In this document: in pieces, positions 8,472 through 20,161 of the stretch
Layout of the letters: every line of letters begins with the position of its first letter
How positions within the stretch are numbered: position 1 is the first letter of the stretch
DNA from: an uncultured Desulfobacterales bacterium
GTDB taxonomy: Bacteria > Desulfobacterota > Desulfobulbia > Desulfobulbales > Desulfocapsaceae
Assembly: GCA_937915545.1 (NCBI GenBank)
Contig: CALGIJ010000004.1
Span: 124,001 to 188,000, forward strand
Direction of reading: 5' to 3'
Length of the DNA stretch: 64,000 nt
Translations under genes and position numbers: made by a program
The notes under the pieces: generated by a model
The model's database searches: none
Told to the model about the DNA's origin: nothing
What the model saw: only the letters and a program-made list of their open reading frames with translations

Positions 8472-9458
8472 CTAAATACGTACCAACACCCTCCCCTGCT
8501 GGCCTCCGGAGAGGATGGTAACGATCTCCTCCTCGACCTTTTCCAAGGGCACCTCGCGGCACAGTTCTTCAAGACGGGCGGGCTTCCATTCAGCGCCCAG
8601 CCGCCGCCACATCTCTTTTCGCTCCTTCATCGGGCAATTCTGCGAGTCGATGCCGACTAGCGATGCCCCACGTAAAATGAAGGGGAAGACCGTCAGCGGC
8701 AAGTCGGCGGAAAGGACGTTGCCGCAGCAGGCGGCCACCCCCGCCGGGGCCAGTGACTTGACCGCGGTGGCGAGGATGTCGCCGCCGACGGTATCCACTA
8801 CCCCGGCCCAGCGCCCCTTGAGCAGAGGTTTCTCCCTGCCTTCAAGGGCCTCGCTGCGCGAGAGGATGGTGCCCGCCCCGAGGGAACGCAACAGCTCCGC
8901 CGCCTGCGGCTTGCCGCTCACCGCAGCCACCGGAATCCCGAGTTGACCGAGGATGGAGACGGCGAAGATGCCGACGCCGCCGCTGGCCCCGGTCACCAGC
9001 ACCTCGCCCCCCCTGGCCGCGCGGCCAGCAACCGCGGCCACGGCGAGGCCGGCGGTGAGGCCGGCGGTGCCGAGCATCATCGCCTCGCGCTGCGACAGCC
9101 CCGGCGGCAGGGGCACCACCCAGTCGGCGGGGACGCGGATATACTCGGCGAAGCCACCGGAGGTGTTCATGCCCAGGTCGTAGCTGGTGACCAGCACCTC
9201 GTCGCCAGCCCTGAAATCGGGGACGTCGCTGTGCTCGACCACCCCGGCGGCGTCGATGCCCGGGGTATGCGGATAACGCCGCGTCACCCCACGGTTGCCG
9301 CTGGCGGAAAGAGCGTCCTTGTAGTTGAGGGAAGACCAGCCAACCCGCACCAGCACCTCGCCGGCGGGCAGCTCGTCCATCTCCCTGGCAGCGATCGTTC
9401 TCGTAAACCCGCCGCTGTCGCTTTCCGCCACCACCAGGGCGCGAAAGGTTCCGCTCAT
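8472..9458 (-). CDS. acuI: acrylyl-CoA reductase family, YhdH/AcuI type (MDR oxidoreductase)
   Basis: NADPH-dependent medium-chain reductase, 328 residues. The N-terminal GroES-like domain carries WSSLNYKDALSASGNRGV and YPHTPGIDAAG, which are diagnostic of the YhdH/YhfP/AcuI branch. The nucleotide-binding domain has VLVTGASGGVGIFAVSILG. Members reduce acrylyl-CoA to propionyl-CoA and detoxify acrylyl-CoA in DMSP and 3-hydroxypropionate metabolism. The ATG at 9458 is preceded by GGAGG at 7 bases; a GTG two codons upstream is possible. It stands in a minus-strand run (metallo-hydrolase, this gene, acuC, acuB) that is divergent from the decarboxylase operon. Propionyl-CoA as product ties it to the pathway encoded next door. 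Confidence 0.85.
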   Translation of the reverse strand: MSGTFRALVVAESDSGGFTRTIAAREMDELPAGEVLVRVGWSSLNYKDALSASGNRGVTRRYPHTPGIDAAGVVEHSDVPDFRAGDEVLVTSYDLGMNTSGGFAEYIRVPADWVVPLPPGLSQREAMMLGTAGLTAGLAVAAVAGRAARGGEVLVTGASGGVGIFAVSILGQLGIPVAAVSGKPQAAELLRSLGAGTILSRSEALEGREKPLLKGRWAGVVDTVGGDILATAVKSLAPAGVAACCGNVLSADLPLTVFPFILRGASLVGIDSQNCPMKERKEMWRRLGAEWKPARLEELCREVPLEKVEEEIVTILSGGQQGRVLVRI

Positions 9459-9505
9459 CGCCACACCTCCTTATTCATCGCCTGAGTATTTTATTCAATC
9501 CGGCC

Positions 9506-10405
9506 TCAGGCCGGGTCTTCTTCGCCGGCGACCTCCCGGGCAATGAGGGCAGCCACCTCCGGCCAAGGTGTCGGCCAGGTCTCGCGCACCTCGCCCTTAG
9601 GACCGACGCGCATGGCACGCACATAGGGGTCGTGGTAGAGGAGGTACCATGTCTCTTCGTCATATCGCGCCAGGTATTCGATCTTACGTTCGACGACGAC
9701 CAGTGGCTCGCTGTCGTAAGCGCATTGCCACAGAGGCCGGCCGTGGCAGTGGGTGGGCATGAGGTCGGCGGGGCACAGGGCCAGGCCGGCGCCGGTGTGC
9801 AGTTCCACCACCTGATGACCGCGGGTATGGCCACCGGAGTGGCGCAGCACCACCCCGGGGCAGATCTCCGCCTCCTCGTCGACCAGCTCGAGCCGCCCCG
9901 CGGGCAGCACATGGAGGATGGCGGCATCGTAGGAGCCCGCCGAGCGCGGATGGGGAGCCCGCATGTCGTTCCATTCGCGGCGTTGCAGATAATGGATGGC
10001 GTTGGCGAAGGTGGCCTCGCGTCCACTGGCGGTGGTGCGGACGAGGCCGCCGACGTGGTCGAAATCGCCATGGGTGATGACGACATGGCTGATGTCGCCA
10101 CACTCTATCCCCAACGCGGCGAGCCGCGTTGGCAGGGCCCACGGGGCGGTCACCCGATACTCCTGGCGCAGGCGGGGCGAAAGATTGTCGCCGAGCCCGC
10201 CGTCGACAACCACCAGTTCCCGACCGGTGTCGACCAGCAGCGGGTCGTTGCACAACCGCAGGGTATTGTCGGCGGCCACTGGCCAGTGCCGCTGCCACGA
10301 GGTCTTCGGCACCGGACCGAAGATGCCGCCACCGTCAAGGCGAAAATCGCCGCCAGGCAGCCAATGCATCGCCATAGCGCCGAGTTGCAGCGCACCGTGA
10401 GCCAT
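9506..10405 (-). CDS. MBL-fold metallo-hydrolase
   Basis: Metallo-beta-lactamase-fold hydrolase of 299 residues. The metal motif is THGDFDHVGG (H112, D114, D116, H117), so the usual second histidine of HxHxDH is aspartate. A second ligand block is SGGHTRGHQVVEL. Such proteins hydrolyse lactones, esters or thioesters; the substrate is not recognisable here. The start at 10405 is supported by the strong site GGAGGAAGG directly before the ATG; the frame continues 23 codons upstream without family character. It is the first gene of the run with acuI, acuC and acuB, and it shares a 315-base divergent control region with the sodium-pump decarboxylase operon, which contains one TAACAATGTTA-like site. 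Confidence 0.82.
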   Translation of the reverse strand: MAHGALQLGAMAMHWLPGGDFRLDGGGIFGPVPKTSWQRHWPVAADNTLRLCNDPLLVDTGRELVVVDGGLGDNLSPRLRQEYRVTAPWALPTRLAALGIECGDISHVVITHGDFDHVGGLVRTTASGREATFANAIHYLQRREWNDMRAPHPRSAGSYDAAILHVLPAGRLELVDEEAEICPGVVLRHSGGHTRGHQVVELHTGAGLALCPADLMPTHCHGRPLWQCAYDSEPLVVVERKIEYLARYDEETWYLLYHDPYVRAMRVGPKGEVRETWPTPWPEVAALIAREVAGEEDPA

Positions 10406-10720
10406 CCTTCCTCCCCAAATTGGTGGCATCGCGGGGCGGGCGAAGCCCGCACCCTGATCGAGGTTCCTTCCCACTACTCGGCCACTGTCGACCGCGCCTA
10501 TATATCACCTCAGGTGATCGATAAATGCAAGAGGATTTATAGTGATAAAACAATGTTACAGAAATAATTTTCTAAACAAGGACTCATATTGCAAAATTGC
10601 TGTCAATACTCTAAATTACCACGACGAAACAGCCTTACCACATATCCGTCGGTGATTGCCGTGTCCGTAAGCCTCGACAACCACCGACCCAACCCCGGGC
10701 ACTTCAGGGAGCGCGCGACC
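10406..10720. promoter_or_regulatory. divergent control region between the metallo-hydrolase run and the methylmalonyl-CoA decarboxylase operon
   Basis: AT-rich in its middle (10495-10620). It holds a perfect 7-bp inverted repeat with one centre base, ATCACCT-C-AGGTGAT (10504-10518), and a second inverted repeat ATAAAT...ATTTAT (10521-10540). It also holds one TAACA-N-TGTTA-type site (10549-10559) and a possible plus-strand sigma-70 promoter, TTGCAA (10589-10594), 17 bases, TAAATT (10612-10617). No open frame of its own is convincing. Confidence 0.55.
10549..10559. promoter_or_regulatory. TAACA-N-TGTTA-type operator, site 1 (one mismatch)
   Basis: The sequence AAACAATGTTA, followed by CA, matches the 11-base palindrome TAACA-N-TGTTA except at the first base. 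It lies about 160 bases before mmdA and between two divergent operons. The same palindrome appears near the TetR gene and upstream of prpE, so I read it as a binding site of that regulator; binding is inferred. Confidence 0.6.
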
Positions 10721-12268
<1,548 letters not shown>

Positions 12269-12278
12269 GGCACCGCCC

Positions 12279-12722
12279 ATGAGCTCCTCCGACCTGATGC
12301 TGCACTTCGCCAACCCGGAAACCTTCGCATCGCTCTCCCTTGGCAGCAGGCTACTGGCCGGGCTGATCACCACCTGCCTCGGCATGGGCATCACCTTCTG
12401 CGCCCTCATCCTGCTGCAGTTCATCATTTCGTGGATGGAGCGCTTCGTCAACCGCGGTTCCACCGCCACCCTGCCGAAACCTCCGGCCACGGTGGCAGCG
12501 CCTTCGGTGTCCGCCGACAGGGAAGGCGACAGCGACAACCGCCGCGACAGCAATGGCGACGGGCTTGACGGCCACCTGGCGGCGGTGATCACCGCCGTGC
12601 TCGCCCATCACCTCGGCACCACCAGCGACAACATCGTCATCAGGAACATCGTCAGGACGACAGACCCGATTCCCCCGTGGAGTCGCGCCGGTCTTGTCGA
12701 TCAGATCAACAGCAGGCTGTAA
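12279..12722 (+). CDS. mmdD: sodium-pump decarboxylase gamma/delta subunit (OadG/MmdD family)
   Basis: Small membrane-anchoring subunit, 147 residues. One transmembrane helix lies near residues 24-50 (LLAGLITTCLGMGITFCALI), followed by a polar linker rich in Pro, Ala and Asp. The C-terminal block has HLAAVITAVLAHHL and a closing PPWSRAGLVDQINSR. This N-membrane/C-polar layout is that of OadG and MmdD, which assemble the carboxyltransferase with the membrane beta subunit. It starts 10 bases after mmdA and is followed by the biotin carrier gene after 17 bases, so all are co-transcribed. The C-terminal block resembles the free-standing small protein at 25158-25361. Confidence 0.85.
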   Translation: MSSSDLMLHFANPETFASLSLGSRLLAGLITTCLGMGITFCALILLQFIISWMERFVNRGSTATLPKPPATVAAPSVSADREGDSDNRRDSNGDGLDGHLAAVITAVLAHHLGTTSDNIVIRNIVRTTDPIPPWSRAGLVDQINSRL

Positions 12723-12739
12723 CCTCGGCAAGGACCCCC

Positions 12740-13147
12740 ATGAAACGCTACAGAGTGCATATCGACGGCAAGAGCTACGAGGTGGATATCGAAGAACTGG
12801 GCAACAGCCCCCGCCACGCGCCCCCCGCTGCGGCAATGAACGCTGCGGACTCGGCCCCAGCTTCCCCCAGGCCGGCCGCTCCCCGGGCAAGCGCCCCGCC
12901 CCAGACTGCTGGGGTCAACACCACCACCGGCAGCAACACCATCACCGCGCCGATGCCCGGCACCATCCTGCGAATTGCGGTGACCGCCGGCGCCAGAGTC
13001 GAGAAGGGCGACACGCTGCTCATCCTCGAGGCGATGAAGATGGAAAACGAGATCCTCGCCCCGCACAGCGGCAGCGTCGCGCAGGTGCACGTGTCCAGCG
13101 GGGCCTCGGTCAACGCCGGCGACGTTCTCCTCTCCCTGGCCTCCTGA
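12740..13147 (+). CDS. mmdC: biotin carrier subunit of methylmalonyl-CoA decarboxylase
   Basis: Biotinyl carrier protein of 135 residues. It has an N-terminal strand region (MKRYRVHIDGKSYEVDIEEL), a flexible Ala/Pro/Ser-rich linker (about residues 30-65) and a C-terminal biotinyl domain. The biotin attachment lysine is K100 in the EAMKMEN motif. APMPGTILRI and the closing VNAGDVLLSL are standard for this fold. The long Ala/Pro linker is typical of 1.3S and MmdC carriers that swing biotin between two active sites. It sits between the delta and beta subunit genes of the sodium pump, which fixes its partner. Confidence 0.92.
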   Translation: MKRYRVHIDGKSYEVDIEELGNSPRHAPPAAAMNAADSAPASPRPAAPRASAPPQTAGVNTTTGSNTITAPMPGTILRIAVTAGARVEKGDTLLILEAMKMENEILAPHSGSVAQVHVSSGASVNAGDVLLSLAS

Positions 13148-13193
13148 AGGCACCCCCGGGCTACCCGGCCATCCTGAACCGCAGGAAACCGAC

Positions 13194-14357
13194 ATGGTCG
13201 AACCAATCCTCGCCTTTTTCAACAGCACCGGCTTTGCCGCCATCACCCCCGGCGCGGTATTGATGATGGCCGTGGCCTGCCTGCTGCTCTATCTGGCCAT
13301 CGTCAAGAAATTCGAACCCCTGCTCCTCGTGCCCATCGCCTTTGGCGTGCTGCTCGCCAACCTCCCGCTGGCGGGCATGATGTCGCCGCCGCGGCTCGAG
13401 GTAGGCGAAACCTTCGTGCGCACCGTCGAACCCGGCGGCCTGCTCTATTACCTCTACCAGGGCGACAGCCTCGGCATCTTCCCGCCACTGATCTTTCTCG
13501 GTGTCGGTGCCATGACCGACTTCGGCCCACTCATCGCCAATCCCAAGTCGCTCCTCCTCGGGGCAGCGGCCCAGTTGGGCATCTTCCTCACCTTCATCGG
13601 CGCGGTGGCCTCCGGCCTGTTCACCGCCCAGGAAGCGGCCTCTATCGGCATCATCGGCGGCGCCGACGGACCCACCGCCATTTTCCTTTCCTCGAAACTG
13701 GCCCCGCACCTGCTCGGCCCGATCGCCATCGCCGCCTATTCCTATATGGCCATGGTGCCGATCATCCAGCCGCCGATCATGCGCCTCCTCACCACCAAAA
13801 AGGAACGCATGATCCGCATGACCCAGCTGCGCGAGGTCGGCAAACGCGAGCGCATCCTCTTCCCCATCGTCGTCACCGTGGTCGTCTCGCTGATGGTGCC
13901 CCCCGCCGCCACCCTCATCGGCATGCTCATGCTCGGCAACCTCTTCCGCGAGTGCGGCGTCGTCGCCCGTCTCGAAGACACCGCCAAGAACGCCCTCATC
14001 AACATTATCACCATCTTCCTCGGGGTGACCGTCGGCGCGACCGCCAGTGCCGAACGCTTCCTCACCGTGCAGACCCTGGCCATCCTCGCCCTCGGCGTGC
14101 TGGCCTTCGCAGTCGGCACCGCCGGCGGGGTACTGCTCGCCAAGCTGATGAACAGGTTTCTCAAGGTGCCGATCAACCCGCTCATCGGCTCGGCCGGGGT
14201 CTCTGCGGTGCCGATGGCGGCGCGGGTCTCGCAAGTGGTCGGCCAGCGCGAGGACCCGGGCAATTTTCTCCTCATGCACGCCATGGGCCCCAATGTGGCC
14301 GGGGTCATCGGCTCGGCAGTGGCAGCTGGGGTGCTCTTGTCGCTTTTTTCATCCTGA
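13194..14357 (+). CDS. mmdB: sodium-ion-translocating decarboxylase beta subunit (OadB/MmdB family)
   Basis: Integral membrane subunit of 387 residues that decarboxylates carboxybiotin and couples this to sodium export. About nine to eleven hydrophobic segments are visible. The conserved block with LIFLGVGAMTDFGPLIANP contains the family's essential aspartate. A second functional region has IGIIGGADGPTAIF, and a third has GSAGVSAVPMAARV. These are the diagnostic regions of OadB/MmdB/GcdB. As the last gene of mmdA-mmdD-mmdC-mmdB it completes a sodium-pumping decarboxylase. The epimerase and mutase in the next operon make methylmalonyl-CoA the likeliest substrate, though oxaloacetate or glutaconyl-CoA enzymes have the same layout. 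Confidence 0.92.
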   Translation: MVEPILAFFNSTGFAAITPGAVLMMAVACLLLYLAIVKKFEPLLLVPIAFGVLLANLPLAGMMSPPRLEVGETFVRTVEPGGLLYYLYQGDSLGIFPPLIFLGVGAMTDFGPLIANPKSLLLGAAAQLGIFLTFIGAVASGLFTAQEAASIGIIGGADGPTAIFLSSKLAPHLLGPIAIAAYSYMAMVPIIQPPIMRLLTTKKERMIRMTQLREVGKRERILFPIVVTVVVSLMVPPAATLIGMLMLGNLFRECGVVARLEDTAKNALINIITIFLGVTVGATASAERFLTVQTLAILALGVLAFAVGTAGGVLLAKLMNRFLKVPINPLIGSAGVSAVPMAARVSQVVGQREDPGNFLLMHAMGPNVAGVIGSAVAAGVLLSLFSS

Positions 14358-14437
14358 TGCCGCCCCGTGGCTATGGCCGCCGTGCCAAGCCGCTTTTCCC
14401 TTGAAAAGGACGAGACAATCCTTTACAAAGAAACTTG

Positions 14438-14448
14438 GTAACAATGTT
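14438..14448. promoter_or_regulatory. TAACA-N-TGTTA-type operator, site 2 (upstream of the TetR gene)
   Basis: GTAACAATGTT (14438-14448) is followed by TTT; the core TAACAATGTT matches ten of the eleven palindrome positions. It lies 176 bases before the TetR start, in the gap after mmdB. Together with site 3 it would allow autoregulation of the regulator and its operon. Confidence 0.6.
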
Positions 14449-14480
14449 TTCCTGCGACTTCCGTGACATCCTTGGCAATG

Positions 14481-14497
14481 AGGAGATTATCTCTCCT
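14481..14497 (+). terminator. weak hairpin after the mmd operon
   Basis: Arms AGGAGA (14481-14486) and TCTCCT (14492-14497) flank a 5-base loop and are followed by GTTATTCTT. It is a 6-bp stem with an imperfect T stretch, between mmdB and the TetR gene. It may end the mmd transcript, but the stem is short. Confidence 0.3.
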
Positions 14498-14618
14498 GTT
14501 ATTCTTGCCGCACCATCTGGTTCACCGCAGCATCCGGCACCAGGTCGTGGCGCGAACCACACGTAACGCCCTGCCGCCAAGGCAAGTCCTATTTTTCAAC
14601 CATGCAATGACAAGGCAG

Positions 14619-14629
14619 TAACAATGTTA
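14619..14629. promoter_or_regulatory. TAACA-N-TGTTA operator, site 3 (perfect palindrome over the TetR start codon)
   Basis: The perfect palindrome TAACAATGTTA contains the ATG start codon of the TetR gene (14624-14626). A repressor bound here would block the transcript at the start of the TetR-epimerase-mutase-meaB run. This position is the strongest reason to link the palindrome to this particular regulator. Confidence 0.65.
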
Positions 14630-15244
14630 GTCGAACTCAGTCCAGACATTCACGCCCGGCTGGAACAGGCGGTGCTCGAGATCTTCTCCGAATCGGACTT
14701 TCACCGCGCCTCGATACGCGATATCGCTGCCCGGGCGGGAGTCAGCTTCACAACCATCTACAAGCACTACGGCAGCAAGGAACGGCTGGTGTTCGCCTTC
14801 GTCGACATCTGGATGGGCAAGCTCACCGACCGCATCGTCGATCACCTGCAGGGTATCGAGAACCTCAAGGAAAAGCTGCGCAAGGTCTTCTGGCTGCAGC
14901 TCGATTACTACGAGCGCCATGAGGGCCTGGGGAGAATCGTCTTCATGACCCTGCCGATGAAGACCTGGATGGCCGACGAGACCTTCAACCAGCCGCGCAT
15001 GATGTCGCTGATGATCGACGTACTGCGCCAAGGGCAGCGCGAGGGAGTCCTCAACCCCAACGTCCGCGCCGGCACGCTCCTCGATTTCCTCATGGGCTTT
15101 GTGCAGCGCAGCTTTTTCATGTGGATCCTGCGCGGCAAGAAGGAGAGCCTCGCCGAACAGGCCAACGTCATGTTCGAGATGGTGTGGCAGGGCATGGCCA
15201 ACCCGCAACGGCAAACTCAAGGAGTGGGCGACACCGCCAGGTAG
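14624..15244 (+). CDS. TetR/AcrR family transcriptional regulator of the propionate genes (inferred)
   Basis: A 206-residue one-component regulator. The N-terminal helix-turn-helix is clear (about residues 14-60, ASIRDIAARAGVSFTTIYKH followed by YGSKERLVFAF). The C-terminal ligand-binding domain is helical and variable, with one notable aromatic stretch (WMADETFNQPRMMSLM). It starts the run TetR, epimerase, mutase, MeaB with gaps of 57, 46 and 89 bases. Its own start codon lies inside the palindrome TAACAATGTTA, and the same palindrome precedes mmdA and prpE. I infer that it senses a CoA ester or acid of propionate metabolism and controls these operons. The ligand cannot be read from the sequence. 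Confidence 0.88.
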   Translation: MLVELSPDIHARLEQAVLEIFSESDFHRASIRDIAARAGVSFTTIYKHYGSKERLVFAFVDIWMGKLTDRIVDHLQGIENLKEKLRKVFWLQLDYYERHEGLGRIVFMTLPMKTWMADETFNQPRMMSLMIDVLRQGQREGVLNPNVRAGTLLDFLMGFVQRSFFMWILRGKKESLAEQANVMFEMVWQGMANPQRQTQGVGDTAR

Positions 15245-15301
15245 CCGCCCTCCTTCAACGGCGCCCCCTGGCGCCCTTTTCCACTCTTGGGAGGCACGAC
15301 C

Positions 15302-15703
15302 ATGGAGATACTGAAGATTGACCATCTGGGCATAGCCGTCAACAGCATCGAAGACGGGAAATCGTTCTGGTCAGAGGTGCTCGGTCTGAAATTCGAAGGC
15401 GCCGAGACGGTGGAGACACAGAAGGTGACCACCGCCTTCTTCCCGGTAGGCGAGAGCGAGGTTGAACTGCTCGAATCGACCTCCCCGGACGGCCCGGTGG
15501 CCAAGTTCATCGAAAAGAAGGGCACGGGTTTCCAGCATGTCGCCTTCCGCGTCGCCGACATCGACGCCGCCCTCGCCGAGCTGAAAGCCAAGGGCATCCA
15601 GCTCATCGACGAAAAGCCGCGCCTGGGTGCCGGCGGGGCCAAGATCGCCTTCCTCCACCCTAAGGCCACCGGCGGCGTCCTGGTCGAGCTGTGCCAGCGC
15701 TAA
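15302..15703 (+). CDS. mce: methylmalonyl-CoA epimerase
   Basis: Interconverts (R)- and (S)-methylmalonyl-CoA, linking the biotin-dependent carboxyl transfer to the B12 mutase. 133 residues of the glyoxalase/VOC fold. Metal-binding residues are visible: His in IDHLGIAV near the N-terminus, His in GTGFQHVAFRV in the middle and Glu in the closing VLVELCQR. LLESTSPDGPVAKFIEKKG is a family block. The start at 15302 is preceded by GGGAGG at a short distance; an earlier in-frame start only adds five residues. It precedes the mutase by 46 bases. Confidence 0.94.
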   Translation: MEILKIDHLGIAVNSIEDGKSFWSEVLGLKFEGAETVETQKVTTAFFPVGESEVELLESTSPDGPVAKFIEKKGTGFQHVAFRVADIDAALAELKAKGIQLIDEKPRLGAGGAKIAFLHPKATGGVLVELCQR

Positions 15704-15749
15704 TTTTCCCGGCAGCAACGCCCTCTTTCACGTAGCAAAGGAGCAACCC

Positions 15750-17891
<2,142 letters not shown>

Positions 17892-17980
17892 GCCGTCCCG
17901 CGCGGTGCCGGGCCAATAGGGGTCCGGCACCGCCGAGCCGGCGCATTTTGCCTATCCTCACAACTTTTCCAGCTCTCTTC

Positions 17981-18967
17981 ATGCCTCACGACGCTAAACA
18001 TTACGTGGCAGGCGTCCTCAACCGTAACCGCCTCCTCCTCGCCAAGACCATCACCCTCATCGAGAGTACCCTGCCGGCGCACCAGGAACTGGCTCGGTCA
18101 ATCATCGACACCCTCCTGTCCCACAGCGGCCGTGGCTACCGTATCGGTATCACCGGGGTGCCGGGGGCTGGCAAGAGCACCTTTATCGAGAGTTTCGGCA
18201 CCATGCTCACCGGGCAGGGACACCGCGTCGCCGTGCTGGCCGTCGACCCGAGCAGCAGCCGCAGCGGCGGCTCCATCCTCGGCGACAAGACCCGCATGGA
18301 GAAGCTGGCGGTAGACCCGGCCGCCTTCATCCGCCCCTCGCCATCGGCCGGCACCCTGGGCGGCGTCGGCCGCAAGACCAGGGAGACCATGCTCGTCTGC
18401 GAGGCGGCCGGCTATGACGTGGTCATCGTCGAAACGGTGGGGGTCGGGCAGTCGGAGACCACCGTCGCCTCGATGGTCGATTTCTTCCTCGTCCTGCACA
18501 TCGCAGGGGCCGGAGACGAGTTGCAGGGCATCAAAAAGGGGGTGCTGGAGGTCGCCGATGCCATCGTCATCAACAAGGCCGACGGCGACAATCTCCCCCG
18601 CGCCCAGGCGGCACGACGCGAATACGAGGCGGCGCTGCACATGCTCATGCCCCACAGCCGCAACTGGACGGTGCCGGTGCTGACCTGCAGTGCCATCGAC
18701 GGCAGCGGCATCGAAGAAATCTGGGCAACCATCCGCGATCATCGCCAGCGCCTCGACACAAGCGGCGAGTTATTCCAGAAACGCACCGGCCAGGCCCTCG
18801 CTTGGCTCGACTTCCTCGTCGACGAGGGGTTGCACCGCTGGTTCCATGCCCACCCGCGGGTGGCGGCGATGCTGCCGCAATTGCGCCGTGACGTCGAGCG
18901 GGGCACCACCTCGGCCACTGCCGCAGCAGACGCCCTGCTGACCGTCCTGGCCCAGGTTAACGAATAG
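17981..18967 (+). CDS. meaB: methylmalonyl-CoA mutase-associated GTPase MeaB
   Basis: G3E-family GTPase that loads and protects the B12 cofactor of methylmalonyl-CoA mutase; 328 residues. Walker A is GVPGAGKST, the switch region includes DPSSSRSGGSILGDKTRM, and Walker B is VIVETVGVGQSE. The base-recognition motif is NKAD. The C-terminal helices serve in dimerisation. A start at 17981 (MPHDAKHYVAG) matches the family; an upstream TTG in frame would add 11 residues. It is the last gene of the TetR-mce-mutase run; a GC-rich hairpin follows at 18988-19024. Confidence 0.93.
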   Translation: MPHDAKHYVAGVLNRNRLLLAKTITLIESTLPAHQELARSIIDTLLSHSGRGYRIGITGVPGAGKSTFIESFGTMLTGQGHRVAVLAVDPSSSRSGGSILGDKTRMEKLAVDPAAFIRPSPSAGTLGGVGRKTRETMLVCEAAGYDVVIVETVGVGQSETTVASMVDFFLVLHIAGAGDELQGIKKGVLEVADAIVINKADGDNLPRAQAARREYEAALHMLMPHSRNWTVPVLTCSAIDGSGIEEIWATIRDHRQRLDTSGELFQKRTGQALAWLDFLVDEGLHRWFHAHPRVAAMLPQLRRDVERGTTSATAAADALLTVLAQVNE

Positions 18968-18987
18968 CCTGGGCGTCAACGCCTTTT

Positions 18988-19024
18988 CCCGGGCCTGCCG
19001 CGCGTAGCGGTGTCAGCGCCCGGG
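18988..19024 (+). terminator. hairpin after meaB
   Basis: Outer arms CCCGGGC (18988-18994) and GCCCGGG (19018-19024) enclose an inner CCGC/GCGG pair. It lies 20 bases after the meaB stop. There is no T run, so it may be a Rho-dependent or mRNA-stabilising structure instead of an intrinsic terminator. Confidence 0.45.
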
Positions 19025-19124
19025 TCACCAAAGCCGCTCGAAAGGCGAGAAACGGCGCGCCCCGGGCCGTATCTTTGCCCTTAGTCTTCTCCATTGATCA
19101 TTTCGTCATAACGCCAAAATACAA

Positions 19125-19157
19125 GCGGGCGGCTTCCCGATGAGGAAAGCCGCCCGC
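19125..19157 (-). terminator. hairpin after metF
   Basis: Arms of 13 bases (GCGGGCGGCTTCC at 19125-19137 and its complement with one bulged A at 19144-19157) form a strong stem. On the minus strand it is followed by TTGTATTTT. It lies about 80 bases downstream of the metF stop and ends the metV-metF transcript. Confidence 0.65.
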
Positions 19158-19237
19158 CGTGCATACACCAGATATTTCTCTACAGCACTCCACCTGAGGC
19201 GAAATGATTGCTGCCCCCGCCACAGGGCAAGCTCCGG

Positions 19238-20137
19238 CTACTGGATGGAGATCTCCGCCGTCTCGAGTATGGAGGGCACGACATCGGCCCAGCCCAGGGG
19301 CATGATGTGCACCCCTTGAACCATCGGTTTGATCTGGCGAAGGAAATTGCCCATCATCTCCGCCGCCTTCTTTTTGCGATCATCCTTGTCGACGCTGCCA
19401 ATCTCCTCGATCCACATTGAGGGCACGGTTATCCCCGAGACATTGGCATTCATGAAACGGCCCATCTGCGGCGACTTGAGCACGACCAGGCCAACCTGCA
19501 CCGGTACGCCCAGTTTCACCGCCTCGTTCATGAAGGTCTCGAACACCTCGAGGTCGTACACTGCCTGGGTCTGGAAGAACTCGGCCCCAGCATCGATCTT
19601 CTTGCGCATCTTGAGGAGCTGGAGTTCCAGCGGCTCGAAGTTGGGGTTGACCACCGCCCCGTAGGCCATATCCGGCGGATTCTCGATGGGGTGCCCGGTA
19701 ATGTCATGACCCTTGCGCAGGCCCATGGCCATGGAGAGAAGTTGCACCGAATCGAGGTCAAAGACCGGCTTGGCCTCCTTGTGGTCGCCCAGCTGAATGT
19801 GGTCACCGGTGAGCAGCAGCACATTGTCGATGCCCAGGGAATAGGCGGTGAGCAGGTCGCTCTGCAGGGCGATGCGATTACGGTCGCGGCAGGTCAGCTG
19901 ATATACCGGCTCGATGCCCTGCTGTTTTAAGGCGACGCTGGCCGCCAGCGAGCCGAGCCGCATGACTGCGCTTTGATTATCGGTGACGTTGACCGCATGG
20001 ACATGGCCATGCAGACTCCTGGCTTCCTTGGCGCAGGTCGGGTGGATCGATTTATCGCGATTGATGGCCCCTTTGATCGGCCCGATCTCGCCAGTGACCA
20101 CGAACTCGCCTTTATCGAATAGCTCTGTCAACTTCAT
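19238..20137 (-). CDS. metF: 5,10-methylenetetrahydrofolate reductase
   Basis: Reduces methylene-tetrahydrofolate to methyl-tetrahydrofolate; 299 residues, the short form without the eukaryotic regulatory domain. The FAD-binding TIM barrel shows VTGEIGP near the N-terminus, then VYQLTCRDRNR and NVLLLTGDH, and FFQTQAVYD toward the second half. It follows metV by 24 bases on the same strand. The MetV partner marks this as the type used in the Wood-Ljungdahl methyl branch of acetogens and sulfate reducers, where MetV may link the flavin to an iron-sulfur or electron-bifurcating partner. Methionine synthesis is also possible, since metY, metX and metW lie elsewhere in the window. Confidence 0.93.
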   Translation of the reverse strand: MKLTELFDKGEFVVTGEIGPIKGAINRDKSIHPTCAKEARSLHGHVHAVNVTDNQSAVMRLGSLAASVALKQQGIEPVYQLTCRDRNRIALQSDLLTAYSLGIDNVLLLTGDHIQLGDHKEAKPVFDLDSVQLLSMAMGLRKGHDITGHPIENPPDMAYGAVVNPNFEPLELQLLKMRKKIDAGAEFFQTQAVYDLEVFETFMNEAVKLGVPVQVGLVVLKSPQMGRFMNANVSGITVPSMWIEEIGSVDKDDRKKKAAEMMGNFLRQIKPMVQGVHIMPLGWADVVPSILETAEISIQ

Positions 20138-20161
20138 GATGATCTCCTCGCTGTCCTGTTG

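Noticed and set aside
17892..17980. Cobalamin riboswitch near the B12-dependent mutase
   Set aside because: Neither the gap before the mutase nor that after it is long enough for the aptamer, and no B12-box sequence is visible.
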